Part shown: piece by piece, positions 33,218-45,276 of the stretch | Position numbering within the stretch: position 1 is the stretch's first letter | Layout of the letters: each line of letters opens with the position of its first letter | Source of the DNA: Brachyhypopomus gauderio | Lineage: Eukaryota > Chordata > Actinopteri > Gymnotiformes > Hypopomidae | Assembly: GCF_052324685.1 (NCBI RefSeq) | Contig: NC_135212.1 | Span: 22,024,137-22,088,136, forward strand | Direction: 5' to 3' | Length of the DNA stretch: 64,000 nucleotides | Notes under the pieces: generated by a model | What the model was told of the DNA's origin: nothing | What the model saw: the letters and a program-made list of their open reading frames with translations, nothing else | Database searches by the model: none | Made by a program: the position numbers and the translations under genes

Positions 33218-34232
33218 CTACTTGGGTTTTGATTCTGCTTTTTCATTAGCCTTTTTTTGCTTCTGTTGCATTATCTCTGCATCCCTAGAGAAGGAGGGAG
33301 AGACTAGTATGAGTAACAGTGAAAGAAGTTAATACAGAAACATCAGTTTGTTCTAATAAAGCGGATCTAATAAAAGGTTTCTCCTGTTATTCATTAAAGT
33401 CTTTGTTTATAGATAGCTGGGTTAAGCATGTGTGCTGGTAATAGTTATCCACAACAAAGATCTGTTTGCATATATAACACACATGCATACATAAAATTCT
33501 TCTTCCAAGCACATTTTATTGATTCAAAAGGTGTGAATGAACAAAACCGTTTCAGTTCAGCAATATCAGACTATAATATTAACTGAATAAGAACTGAAAT
33601 CAATAATACAGATATTAAAACATTACAATGGAATATATAACAATACATACAACGCTTTGGCCCAGTGGGCGGAGGGAAACACGACAACCATTCGTGGACT
33701 TCTCTAACTACTTGGTTAACTACCTGGATTACAGAATTTTCTTCGAGACTACAGCTAGCTACCGCCGTCCCCCAAACCGCACTGTCCTGCACTGATTACT
33801 GGATAAAAAACAAACTCAGATCAATCGTTTGCTGCGGACCAAGTCGGTAGCTGCCTGTGATATCTAACTAGTTCACTGTACCTTTGCTTCCTAGCAGCAG
33901 CAGACAACCCATCATCATCTCTCTTGCCCTTGTTGACGTCGGTGTGCTTCTTTGCATTTCTCTGACGGGCAAGTTCACGCTGATTTCCCCCTAAAAAGAA
34001 CACCGATGTGGTAAACCCGAATTCAACGGGCTCTGGCCGGGCAACTGGATAAATGGCTAGACACTGAATAAACGCTTCTGTTTTCACAGGATTCGTTTGG
34101 TTAGCGCACCGGTACCTCGGCTAGGTCGCCCGCCGACGTCGAGCCTGATGTGCTCTCTCAGTACACAGTCTTACACGTTAACAAAGCAAATAGAGAAATA
34201 GCGAGGTGATTCCAGACATACTCACTTGTCAT
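33218..34232 (-). CDS. serf2: Small EDRK-rich factor 2 (SERF2)-like
   Basis: Three exons on the minus strand: 34226-34232 (ATGACAA), 33882-33990 and 33218-33284, joined in phase by gtgagta/tttttag and gtacag/ttctctag introns. The product is 60 residues plus stop; human SERF2 has 59. It starts [17 protein letters not shown], has a Lys/Arg/Asp-rich middle ([17 protein letters not shown]) and ends [18 protein letters not shown] proteins are short, basic, largely disordered and act on amyloid nucleation and proteostasis. The absence of any acidic or structured extension and the conserved N-terminus fit SERF2; SERF1 has a similar first exon but a different end. The first coding exon has only seven bases, so ORF-based gene finding would miss the start. 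Confidence 0.93.
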
Positions 34233-34480
34233 TTTTTGATAAAACAGCGCCTTGTTTCCAGATAAGCTCACCCAAAGGGGCGCTATCTTTCGCCCCCCAA
34301 AAATCAACCGTTTGCGTCGCCGTCAACTCTCTCGAAACTGACGTCAAACACCCCCTCGCGATAAATACGTTATAAACGTGCGAAACGTGATTGGCTTGAA
34401 TACGATGACGCGGTGTGTTTCGCGGCGCTCATTGGTCAGTTTCAGCTACCAAGAGGAACGTGCTCAGAGTAGATGTTGTT
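34233..34480 (-). promoter_or_regulatory. serf2: CpG-rich promoter region of serf2
   Basis: Upstream of the minus-strand ATG lie a CRE palindrome TGACGTCA (34339-34346) and two CCAAT boxes read on the minus strand (ATTGG at 34390-34394 and 34431-34435), in sequence visibly richer in CpG than its surroundings. This is a typical housekeeping, TATA-less arrangement. The exact start site is unknown. Confidence 0.6.
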
Positions 34481-36562
34481 TACTTTTCTTGAAGGGTTGT
34501 TTAATTTTTTGATGTGAATTTCAGGTGTAAGGCTTTGCATATACATTTAACTATATTGTGGAAGGCTTATAGTTTAGATTCTTCTTTACAAGACAGACGG
34601 GTAAATTAAGTTAGGGGTTGATGAGTTAAACAAGCCTACTTCTCAAGTAGGTTATCAAATCAGTTGATCCAGTTAGAAGACGTTTAAAATAGGAAAAATT
34701 GGGACAATCTTCTATCTTAGGCTAGAACCGCTATGAGACACGGCAGCATTAGTGGATGAACCAACAGGATGAGATGGAAGGTTACTCCTCACTGAACTGT
34801 TTTGTGCTTTCCCTGACCAAACACACCCCCTTAAACCTTTTTAGCACAGACACTGTATAGCGTATTTCTGCTCCTCCATGGGTTAAATCAGATATGTTAG
34901 TTTGTAGCAAACTGTGAAATAGTGGAGACCTGACTGAGAACAAACTATCTCCCAGTTAATTCTGGGTTAATTGTTTTCTCATTTTCCTAACCTAAGCAAT
35001 GTGGCGATTGGCCTTAGAAAAGAGCAATCACTTATAATTAACTCAATTTCTCACGTATTCATCAATAGCCTACTGGTGGATACGTTTGTCTTAAAAAAAC
35101 TTGGCAGTTAGAACAAGCTTGGACTCTCTCATATCTGGACTTTGGGCATTGTTGTACTGGGCATACAATAAGCTTAACTTGTATGTGTAAAATAGTATTG
35201 ATATTTTTTAATGCACAGAGAAAGTGACAAATCTAAAATCTCATACTGTACATGAAATATGAAACATCTGCTTTAGACATACAGTAATATGTATACCACT
35301 GTATACCATTATTTGAAAAGATACAAATTAATACAATATACAAATACATATACTGTTGTAGAAATTTCTTAAAATAAAATTCCATAATCCACTTTTAAAC
35401 AAGAATATATAACTAAGATTCATCATACATTTTTTCTTAAAATACTATGTATCTTTGGGAAGTGTAAATGTCATTAACTGGATTGTTATATCACTGAAAT
35501 GGTATGACATTAATTAGTATGGACTTTTAATGGGAATTTTATACTATATTAATAATTTCTATGTAAATCTACAACTTAGTGAATAGGGTAAAATGTAGAG
35601 TATGCATCAATCTCCACTCTCACAAATGATTGCAACATCCCCAAATCAATGTACCAAAGTATGGTCCACCAAGGCCTGGAGGCCAGCACAGTTTGATGAT
35701 TTAATGAATAAGTTAATCACCATGCTTACTGGGCTTGTTGAAGTAGGGATATCACTAAATCTGGCAATCTTCTGTACTCTAGGGCAGGTGTTCCAGATTT
35801 GGCTGGTAAGTGTAGGTTACATATACTATTATATTTCAGCTACTTATTCTATTACTTAAATATTAAATTAATATGAATCATAGTTCATACAAAACAGGTA
35901 ATGTACTATAGGGGTATTCAACTAGAGCCAGGCTGCCACACACAGTTGAAATATTCCATGATATAGCACACCTGATCCCATTGACGTAATTTTGATTTCA
36001 AAAGTGGGGGGGGGCATGGATCCGTCGCTATTTAAATATTTGGTTTTAACCGTAAAAACTGGGGGGGACCAAACCCGGCTTTTGAAAAAGTGGCGGGGAC
36101 ATGTCCCCCCCCCCAAATTACGTCCGTGCCTGATCCATCTTATCAACTAATGATCAAATGATAATTTGTGAGTTGAACCAGGCTCTTTAGAGGAGAGATA
36201 ACTTGAATTTATTTAGGGCAGTTGGTCAAAAGCTTGGGAGTTGAAAACCCCTGCTGAAAGTAAGACAGCTAAATAAATCCTTTCTTTGTCTAGAGGTTTA
36301 ATTCTAAACAGGGTTGTCTGCTAGCTTTTCTATATCAGTGACAAATGAAATCCAAAAATTATTATTAAGAGACCTCATACCCACGATGTTCATTATTACT
36401 GTAAATTTTATGCATCCGTTTTTTGCACATGCATTATACTACGTTGCTGTGTCCATGTGGTAGAGCTGACATGCAACAGTAACGTTCACTGTGTGTTCAC
36501 TTTTCCTCTGTTGTTGCAGTTCTGTCGATATTCATTTTTGGTCCTTGGAGCGTTGGAGAAAG
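34481..36562. other. Intergenic, serf2 to the FKBP8-family gene
   Basis: AT-rich noncoding sequence with a MITE-like element at about 35984-36126. TTTATT at 36208-36213 could be a minus-strand poly(A) signal for the FKBP8-family gene. No gene was seen. Confidence 0.6.
35984..36126. mobile_element. MITE-like element with GACGTAATTT ends
   Basis: The left end GACGTAATTTTG and the inverse of the right end (aaattacgtc) match over about 10 bp. The interior has G-runs, a perfect ggggacatgtcccc palindrome (about 36097-36110) and no coding capacity. The layout is that of a short non-autonomous DNA transposon; the family was not identified. Confidence 0.6.
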
Positions 36563-37361
36563 TCAGTGTCTTGCAGTCAGGACCACTGAGGCAACTAAAC
36601 TGCCCAACGCCACTGCCAGAGCACCGAACAGAAGCTTCCAAGATATGCCCTGAGACGACAGGAGAGACCAGAATGAGAAATAAATGAGACATTTGTTTTT
36701 GGTGGCAGTTTGTTTATCACCCACTTTACCAGGTCAGTCATTTGCTTACATGGAACTTCTCTTTTGGTGCTTCCAAGTAGGGTGCTATGTTCTTCCTGAA
36801 GAGCTGTGCAGGTTTTGGATCCTGGTTCTCATGGACACCTGCTTGTCTTCTCACCAGCTTTGACAGCTCAGCATGTATGGCCTGTGGAGGAAAAAAGGGT
36901 GAACATGTACGTTCATAGATCTGTTCAACTCGAGACATTAAATCTGATTTCTGCTCTTGAATTTTGGCATCACTTGTACTTAAATGAATATTTAATGCCA
37001 CTTTGTCACTTGTATACTTTATTTTTGGAGTGAGGAAAGCATAGGCAATTGTGGCTCTTTAACTTCAAGAATATGTGGTATTTTGAATACCTTAATACCT
37101 GTCTCAGATCATCTACCAGTGATGATAATAACACCTATGGTGAAATTCTAGATTCAAGGTCCAGAGCAGAATACCTCTACATACCTTTGCTCTAGACCTC
37201 CTAAAACGTGTGCTCTCCGCAGAACATAACGTGTCAGACTGTTATTGTACTGTTTATAATCTCCACAAGGTGGCAGCACATACCATTTATCATAGTTTAA
37301 TGAAATGACCAACGATTGTAGCAGGGCAAAAGCTCTAGCACTTCACCAACTCTCTTGCTAC

Positions 37362-37424
<63 letters not shown>

Positions 37425-38563
37425 AAGTTCAGAGAAATCAGCATATTATTAAAGCAGAGTAATTTTTACAGTTGAGGACTAAAAAGGTGTGCCTGTTGTT
37501 TGGCTGCCGCAAAACAGCTTCATGGCTCTGCAGCAGGTTTTCTAAAGTACTTTCAAAGAGCACGATCATTTCAACATACGGGTTATTGTTGGGCGTAAAG
37601 CATGGTATATTTCTCTTAGGATACTGTTTCGCTGTCTTTGGTATGTGTCGTTTTATCACCTGTTGATTTTGATGTTGGAATTTTGTCCTGATGGCCATTG
37701 ATGGTGTTTCTTTTCACTGCTATGTGCTTTGTTTACTCATAAGTCATGCCAAACATTGAAGGCTATGGTAGTTTTGGAAGCTGCATGCAGTAAAATAATT
37801 TTTATGGGCATGGATTCAGAAATAGTGTGGCATGCACACAGCTCAAAATATCACTAAGACCAGCTTTACAAAGAACATGCTGTAAACACAGCAGTTGCTT
37901 CAAAATAGTCTGAAAGAACTGTACACAAACACTACATATTTCAGTTTGCTTTCTCTTTTTTCGAAAGCGGTTGGCTGCAGTGTATGTTGTGATGGGTTTC
38001 TCTCTGAGGAAAGTTTCTTTTTCTTTCTCCCTCATTTTCTCTCCCTCCCACTTTCTCTCTCTCTCTCTCTCTCATGTACTTTTTTCATGCCATCCAGACA
38101 AGTCTGCCGTTAGAGCAACAGCAGATATTTCAGTTTTGTCTAGACACGGTTCATTCGCTACCACAGTGACTGTGTGGAGTGGGTTTGAGCAGGGCGGGAG
38201 GGGACCTGAGGCCGTTCCACACCCACTCACTTCAAGTTCATTTGTTTAAATGAGCTCTTTCCTGGTGCTTTTAATAAGGATTCTGGCATGAGAAAGGTGT
38301 TGAGAGGAGAAGATTCCACAAGCATATTAAGTGCTTCAGGATAATTTTTAAGTGTTTGAACTAAAAGACTCTAAGTGGTCCGTTGAGTAGCATTGCCAAG
38401 GACATTATTTCATGCATTTCTACTTCATTGTGAACCTAGATCAAAAATAGGACTGTCAGGCAGTGTCAGCATTCTATATCCTTGTGTATGCATACCCTGA
38501 TATGGTCATTACTTAAAAAAAGTGCTGATGAACAGTATTGATTCACCCCTTAGCAACACCAAA

Positions 38564-38644
<81 letters not shown>

Positions 38645-38658
38645 GGTGTGTGTGTGTC

Positions 38659-38708
<50 letters not shown>

Positions 38709-41700
38709 TGTGTCTGTGTCTGTGTGCAGTGGCTCCAGACAACTCTAATCTCTGTGGCTGCGCTGAGGATTTAGCAGACTATACTATCTACAGAGGCATG
38801 TTAGAACAGGTTTTGGCCCTGTCAGTGGAAATTTAACACAAACCCATGTTATTACCAATCTTTACACTCTAACAATATGTATATAGTGCCTGAATAAGTA
38901 AATTCTTTTGATGTTTTTTATGACTAATCCACATTGGGGGGGAAACATTAATGTTATTACTACCTACTGAGTGCCTGAGGTCCAAGGAAATGTTTTCATC
39001 TCTGAGATCTCTCATGTGGAATGTTTAAATGTGTTGTAAACAAGCCTTGTTCCAAAGAATTTGGAAAAATCTTCTGTCCTCTGGACAGACCAATCTGAAA
39101 GCCAGTACATGCTTTATGACATGCTTCTGTACTAGTTGGGAAGTGTAGTAAGAATGTTACACTTTATAGTGCTAAACCTGCTATAGATTAATAAATGCTG
39201 ATAGGACAATGTAGTAAAATGCAAATTGGTTTGTGCAAACTGGTTTCCATTGGCTTTCACTGTTAGCTTAGCATGAAATACTGCTTTAGCTAGTGCCGAA
39301 ACATTCAAATCTTGTGAACTGCTGGCTCGGGAACTGAAGTTGCCACCTGTAGAGGCCTGGTCATGCAAAGGTGGAATGAGCCATCAGCTCCGATTGAGTG
39401 ATGAGTCATTCTTTAATTCACGGCCCTTTTTTAAACGACATGTTGAAAATAGCTCTGGCTAATGAAAGTTTTATGTAAACTGAATCATGAATATTTCACT
39501 ACATGAGCTCACAGCATTAATTAAAGAGCACTTATTGCATGATGGGTATCCGCCGTTGAGTTTACACGTTTGCTCTTTCGGTTGGGCATTTGTATACTGT
39601 TGAAACCTTGCGTGAACCAGGAAACTGCAGACAACCAGCAGGTTGTGAAAGGTAAGGTGAGAAGATGAGAAGACGACTACGCACCTTGGTAGTTGGCTCC
39701 AGTTTTAAAGCCTTCTTCAGGGTTTCCATTGCTTCTTCATAATCACCGCTATCTGACAGAAGCTGCAAGATTTTAAAACTATCTATACAATTGTATCTAT
39801 ACAATTAGCTGAAAAACTCATTTTTGATTCATGTGTACAGCATCCCACAATAAGTGTTGAACTGGTATCTCCTTTCTTCCTTCACAATTCTTTATTCAAA
39901 TTCTTCATCAAAAGCATCCCTCATCCTGTTTCATTGCACTAAGTGGCTATATTTCATTGGATCAAAACTCCTCTGTGAGCAGCCCTCACCTTCCCTTTGC
40001 GAAAGAGAGCCTTGACGTTGTTGGGGTCGAGGAGAAGTACGTCCTGGCTGGTGTGCAGAGCCTCACTGTACTGCTCCTGTTTCAGCTGCACTGCTGCCAG
40101 GTTGTTGAGACACTTCACCCGGTAGTTGTTGACCTCCTCCTCTTCATCAGGTGCTAAGGGTTGGCTGTCTGTGTACACACACGCAGACATCTAGATCCAC
40201 ACACTTCCTCTGAAGTCCTCCAGTACTTATGGAGTATTCTTAGTTGACTCAACAAGCTATAAATGTAAGGTCATGCTTATTCTGAATTCTCCAGAATTAT
40301 TATTGTTGTTGTTGTTGTTGTTGGTGGCGGTGGTTAAGATGAGCAAGATAAGGAGAAAATCTGTTTGTTTGGGGTTTTTTTGTTTGTTTACAAATATATC
40401 TTAATATAAAATTGTCAGTTTAAAGCACCTCTGGAAATTCTTATGAACTAAATCTAATTGGCATTCCCATTCTTTTTCTCTTTTATAAGCACACCTAAGT
40501 CTTTAGGAACTATTAAGCTTTTTGGGGACAAAGACCCCCATTGTGAAATTTCTTTACCAAAATCGGACTGTAGATTCATCTTCTAGCAGGGCTATGGTTA
40601 GATTTGTATCTACAGATCCACACAAACTGACCACATAGTGAGGTGAAGTTTTTGCAGGGACCATGCCATTCCTGTGTCAATCTCTAGTTTGGGCCGATTG
40701 GGATGGAAAAATAATTTTGGGCCGGATTTGGGGATGAAACTCCCGGGCTGAAAAAGTGGCCCACTCCGGCCATGCCTAAACCCCTTCTGAAATATGTGAG
40801 GTGAGTGAAGGAGTACTACCACCAGTAGCCTGACAGAGGAGGCCAAAGATCTGAAGTTCCACACTCCCGTATAACAGACCTAGAGGACTTCTACAAACAC
40901 CTGGGGATTCTCCAATTAACATGAAGCTGAAATGAGGACAGCAACAGGTCCTCAATGTCACGGTGAGGCGGCCCCCTACCGGCCGCCTCTGTCCACAGCG
41001 GCTGTTGTTGTTGTTGTTGTTGTTTGGTGACGTCATGTGCGTCCCTCAGGTGGGCAGAGCCCGTGATCCGTCTCACCTGAGGGTCGTTTGTTTGCCTATA
41101 TATGTCTTGTCTTTGTACCAGTTGACCGCTGGTCATTATATCCTTAATTTGGATCTATTGCACGGGTTTTAGGTTTGCACACTTTCTATTAAACCATCCT
41201 TTTTCCCTGAGACTTGGCGTGATCGCTTACATATGTACCCTGCCAGCCATCAAATGCCCAGCAGGCCCAAAAAATTGGGCAAGAAAAGATTTGCAATCTG
41301 CCCAATGCCAAGCCCAGAATATTCCTCATAATGCATGAAGCACTGCATTCAATATCCGGTATCTAAAGGATAAGGGAAGGAGCCAACAGAATGTACTGTC
41401 CCGGATGAGTCATGAGAACTCCTCACACTGATAGAAGATGTAGTTCCATGACAGGATAAGCACATTCAAGGAGAGAAATGCTGTAAGATAGCGGAGGCTG
41501 TTGACATAAGACAGCCCTAACAATGATGAAGTCAGCACTGATGGACAGAACAGGGGCATTAATAATGACACGGAGAACTAAGCACCAGCTTCCAGGATGG
41601 ATTCTGATGCAAGATGGACACGAAACATCCATGAATGCATGTAATCAATGGCCGTCAAGGATGAACTGATGTGGGAGTACCTCTGGCAGATGGCGGACAT

Positions 41701-44041
41701 GAAGCTGAGGATGTGCCACAGAAGGATACATCGCTCTATTATATGCAGAAATGACAGCAGAGGTACAGACATAAGAAAAACATACTCAATAGGTGGAAAA
41801 GACAGGACAGACAAACAACCCAGAGGGTTGTAATCATGGCACCACTAAGATCAAGCATGAAGCACTAAGCCGGCTATGCACACGGACATTGAGCGTTACA
41901 TCGCCTTCTGCGCGGATTGTGCACAGAGCAAAACCCTGTACACAACACCAACAGTTAAGCTGCTCTCCCTACCCACTCCACACCAGCCTTGATCTGCCAG
42001 CATCGGAAAAGAGCAGCACAACACAAACTGGTTTTGGTTGACCAGTTTGCCAAAATGGTGAGGTTCATCCTGCTCTCCGGGCTGCCTACTGCACTAGAGG
42101 CCGCTGACCTCCTCTTCTGCCAAGTTCTCAGACAGTTTGGGCTACCAGAGGACATCGTGTTGGACAGGCTGGTTACGTTCCTATATATCCACAGACATTT
42201 AGTAATTACCTGTCCTGGGCAAAGCACACCCAGACTTCCCTTCATCAGGCAGGTACTGGGCTCCCAACCTCTGCTCTATCCCTGGACTTCCTCTGCTTCA
42301 GACCAGCTGGCTGTCAAAACATGGTGTCAATGCAGTGGTCCGGTCTCAGAGGAGACCCACAGGAACATGAAGTCTGCCATCGCAGCCTTCAAAAAGAGCT
42401 GACTGCAGAAGAGGTGAGATGCCACGCTATAAACCTGGAGACAAGGTGTTGATGGAAACAAACTACGGCCGATTGGGACCAAAGGATAAAGCAAACGTTG
42501 GTCCGTGGAGCGTTTTATTGACGTCACCTACAGAGTTGGCTTGTTGGGGAGCAGCGGTGCGTCATCGGCCTTCCGTGTGTCAGCACTGAAGCCCGTGGTG
42601 ACAGGCCCTCTAAGATGAGGGGACAAGCAGTAATGGTAGTCCTCCTCCACCATTGGACCTGGAGTGAGGCCTGGCATACTAGTAGCGTGCCATTGCGTGC
42701 TACTGAACTCCAGGAAGAGAGGAAGGCAGCTAGCTGATGGGAGGGGAACGGTCCAGAGGAACAAAGCTCCCAGATTCTGGAGCCCAACCTCGCCACCTCC
42801 AGACAAACCAGTACTTTGCAGAACCTGAAAGGTCCTTCTCCAGAAGATTGGTGGAGTCCTCGAGGGTGGGGGGTTGGAGGTTCTGTCACTGTGCACTGGT
42901 CCCATCCTGAGAGGACATACCCACTCCCACTCAGTCAGTGCCCCACTCCTCTTACGTTTTCCCCTTCACCTGTTGCTAGTTTTATGTTCACTCTCCTCTG
43001 GCACTGTTTTAAGGTCCTGCCATCTTTGCTGCTCTCGAGATGCCGACTCGAGACATCAGTTTCTGCATTGAAGGGGCACTCTGTCTTTAAAGTGCCATTG
43101 GAGAGTTTGTTCTGCTGCTTGCTTGTTTCATTTTGCTGCACTAACAGCCATTTACTTTTATGTTTAAAGTCTCATGGAGAATAAAGACTTTAGAACATTT
43201 CTCTCACCTCTCGCTCCCTCATTGCCATCGTTACAAGCACTAGGAAGGAATATGTGCATGTTCATATTCTCCACAATGTTTTAATACTATTTATTTATTT
43301 TGTTTGTGACTATGTCTACTGTAGAAGACAAATACATAATCCATGATGCTTGTGGGAACAGTAGAGAAGATTCTTTTTCTGTATATATAAGCATGTGGTC
43401 ATTTGTATCATCTGCCATGAAACACTGCCCTGTACTTCACTCTCTCATTACTGTCAAATGTTCCTCTTGAGGTCGAAGCGGCTTCCCCAGCAATTACCAT
43501 GATTAAGAAGGTGGAAATAACATGTAGATTCATTACACTTGATCAGCCAAAGCTCTAATAAGAGCATTACTCACATCTTACAGACGTGACTGAGCATGCA
43601 GATGACGCTATTGTTCAGGAGGGCTAGCAGACGGCTTATCTCGGATGGTGTCAGAGTGTGAAATAAAGGGGCTATTTTGTATTCTTTTGTATCTAAAAGT
43701 TTGTGTGTGTGTGGGTGGGGGCTAAATGATTAAATGTTTTATCTAGGATCAAACACTTACAGCATATTCAGGATCCAGTTTGTTTTTTTCAACATGTGTG
43801 TGAGTATCGGAACCTGTTTATCCACCATCTTAATGTACATTTGTGTGCCTGCATTCAGCGGTGCATGTGAGGGAAGGTTTTGGTGAGGGTTCAGGTGGTA
43901 TTACCCTGTGTGTATGTGGTGAGCACGTCCAAAGCCATGTGGTAGGCCCGCACTGCCAGGTGGTACTCATCCCTCTGGAAGAAGAAGTTGCCTCGTTCAC
44001 GTTTCTGGTTGCCAATGCGGATCCGGTCAGCAATGGAGAGT
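36563..44041 (-). CDS. fkbp8: FKBP8-family co-chaperone, TPR and tail-anchor half (5' partial)
   Basis: Minus-strand exons in transcript order: 44041-43905, 40168-39990, 39762-39685, 36881-36750, 36649-36563, all in phase; 203 residues plus stop. Residues about 1-45 form TPR1 (NQKRERGNFFFQRDEYHLAV). An acidic linker follows (PDEEEEVNNY), then TPR2 (VKCLNNLAAVQLKQEQYSEA), TPR3 (FRKGKLLSDSGDYEEAMETL) and a capping helix (AIHAELSKLVRR). The end is SWKLLFGALAVALGSLV then ASVVLTARH, a tail anchor like that of human FKBP8. FKBP8 holds Bcl-2 and Hsp90 at mitochondrial and ER membranes. The peptidyl-prolyl isomerase domain and N-terminus are not visible; the first visible exon starts with one base of a split codon, so upstream exons must exist. 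Teleosts also have an FKBP8-like paralogue (fkbp16); I cannot decide between them. Confidence 0.87.
37366..37422. repeat. (AT)n microsatellite
   Basis: About 28 AT units. Confidence 0.97.
38564..38726. repeat. Long interrupted (TG)n microsatellite
   Basis: About 80 TG units with CGG (tcggtg) and CTG interruptions. It is the longest TG tract in the window. Confidence 0.97.
40956..41231 (+). mobile_element. Probable solo LTR of a Ty3/gypsy-type element
   Basis: Begins TGTCACGGTGAGG and ends GATCGCTTACA (TG...CA). It contains a TATA-like tatatatg near 41097 and an ATTAAA signal at about 41190. A (TTG)n stretch lies at about 41003-41024. No 5-bp flanking duplication was found, so the boundaries and solo status are tentative. 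Confidence 0.5.
41380..41640 (+). mobile_element. LINE fragment, copy A of a dispersed pair
   Basis: Homologous over about 200 bp to 55910-56090 (shared blocks: aggataagcac, ggagagaaat, taacaatgat, agtcagcactgatggacag). The plus-strand reading of the better copy matches the region after the RT of a LINE type common in fish. It is too damaged to give a product. Confidence 0.6.
41870..42620 (+). pseudogene. Broken Ty3/gypsy integrase fragment
   Basis: The plus strand reads an integrase-type zinc-binding remnant (FCADCAQSKT, about 41910) and, in another frame, a core remnant (KMVRFILLSGLPTA and RQFGLPEDIV, about 42053-42160). There is then a jump to the region after the core (VLGSQPLLYPW). The segment holding the first catalytic Asp is deleted, the frame shifts near 42030, and most of the sequence after the second Asp, including the expected Glu, is missing. 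The copy is inactive. Confidence 0.75.
42862..43235 (+). mobile_element. 3' polypurine tract and LTR-like end of the gypsy remnant
   Basis: A purine tract (gagggtggggggttggagg, 42862-42880) is followed by TGTCACTGTGCAC at 42884. About 350 bp later comes an AATAAA (about 43179) and the terminus CATCGTTACA ending 43235. The order integrase, polypurine tract, LTR is as expected. No matching 5' LTR was found in the window. Confidence 0.55.
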
Positions 44042-44136
44042 CTTAATGGATTTGGTTTGTCTCTAATTTCTAAAAGCTGCAGCTGGTACAGTATAGGAGA
44101 CCAGGCTGGTATATCAGGTTCTCTGTTGTAAACACA

Positions 44137-44237
<101 letters not shown>

Positions 44238-44537
44238 TACATACATACATGCATACATAGGGTTCATTGAAAGTATTTGCATTGCCTCAATCAACAACTA
44301 TCTTTTCATCGTAATTTCTGTTGGCTGTTCTTGGGAAATGTTGCCTAATGTATTCAGTGCAACACCATGTCTTTAAGAGGCTTAGTAAATGTAACCGTAC
44401 TATTTCAAACCACACAAACTGAATTTCTTACTTACCAGTTCAAAACCCATATTTATTTCATATTATAGTTACGTTAGCAAGAGTTTAAGCTTTGTGGTGT
44501 CCTCAGCTGTTTCTGATTGTTTTTGTACTGGGCTGCA

Positions 44538-44572
<35 letters not shown>

Positions 44573-45210
44573 GTGTATGCATGTGTATTTTACCTTTTCA
44601 GTACTCTGAGCTTTGAGGAGAGGTCTGTGATTTCTCTCTCTGCAACTGGGTGTGCGCATAATTTATTTACCATTTGGTGGGGGGGCTAAAGCTCAAAATA
44701 TGTACTCCCTGTTACTGAGTGAGTCTTTAAAACTTATTTTAATTTACTTATATATATTTGGAACAAAAGTTACAAGAGGGTGTGGTTTAGACCAAATGAT
44801 ACAATATGTGCATTATAGTTTTGAAGCATTTTGTCAGGTCTGAAAAAGTTGTGCAATGAAGGGAAAGACTGCCCTGTCAAACTGTTTTCGAGTGAATGTA
44901 CAGCCATGTCCAGATTAGGCAAGTGAATTGCAAAATCTGCAGGGGAAAAAAAACCAAAACAACATACGCACACACAATCCATCTCCGTCACTGGTAAGGC
45001 TGAACTTCCGTGTGAACTCTGGCAGCGTGTGGCTTCGGCGTGGGCAGCGTGTGTGCGCGTGTAAGCTTCTGCTGTCCTCATGCCACAGGCTACATGAGAA
45101 GCTGAGTATCACAGTGGGCTCAGCTCAGGGCTCACTGATATTAAATACTTTCCCCCTAATGCTAATGTTGCTATCCATTGTGTGCCACCTAGTACTATGC
45201 AACGAACTAA

Positions 45211-45272
<62 letters not shown>
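45211..45272. repeat. (AAT)n microsatellite
   Basis: About 20 perfect trinucleotide units. Confidence 0.97.

Positions 45273-45276
<4 letters not shown>

Larger units (their letters stand above)
36882..39684 (-). other. FKBP8-family intron with two long microsatellites
   Basis: A 2.8-kb intron containing an (AT)n tract at 37366-37422 and a (TG)n tract at 38564-38726. Everything else is noncoding; no exon was found in it. Confidence 0.75.
40169..43904 (-). other. FKBP8-family intron filled with retroelement debris
   Basis: A 3.74-kb intron whose flanking exons join to give a GAC codon (G/AC). It contains an apparent solo LTR (40956-41231), a LINE fragment (41380-41640) and a broken Ty3/gypsy fragment with a 3' LTR-like end (41870-43235). 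From 43236 to 43904 it is plain noncoding sequence. Confidence 0.75.
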
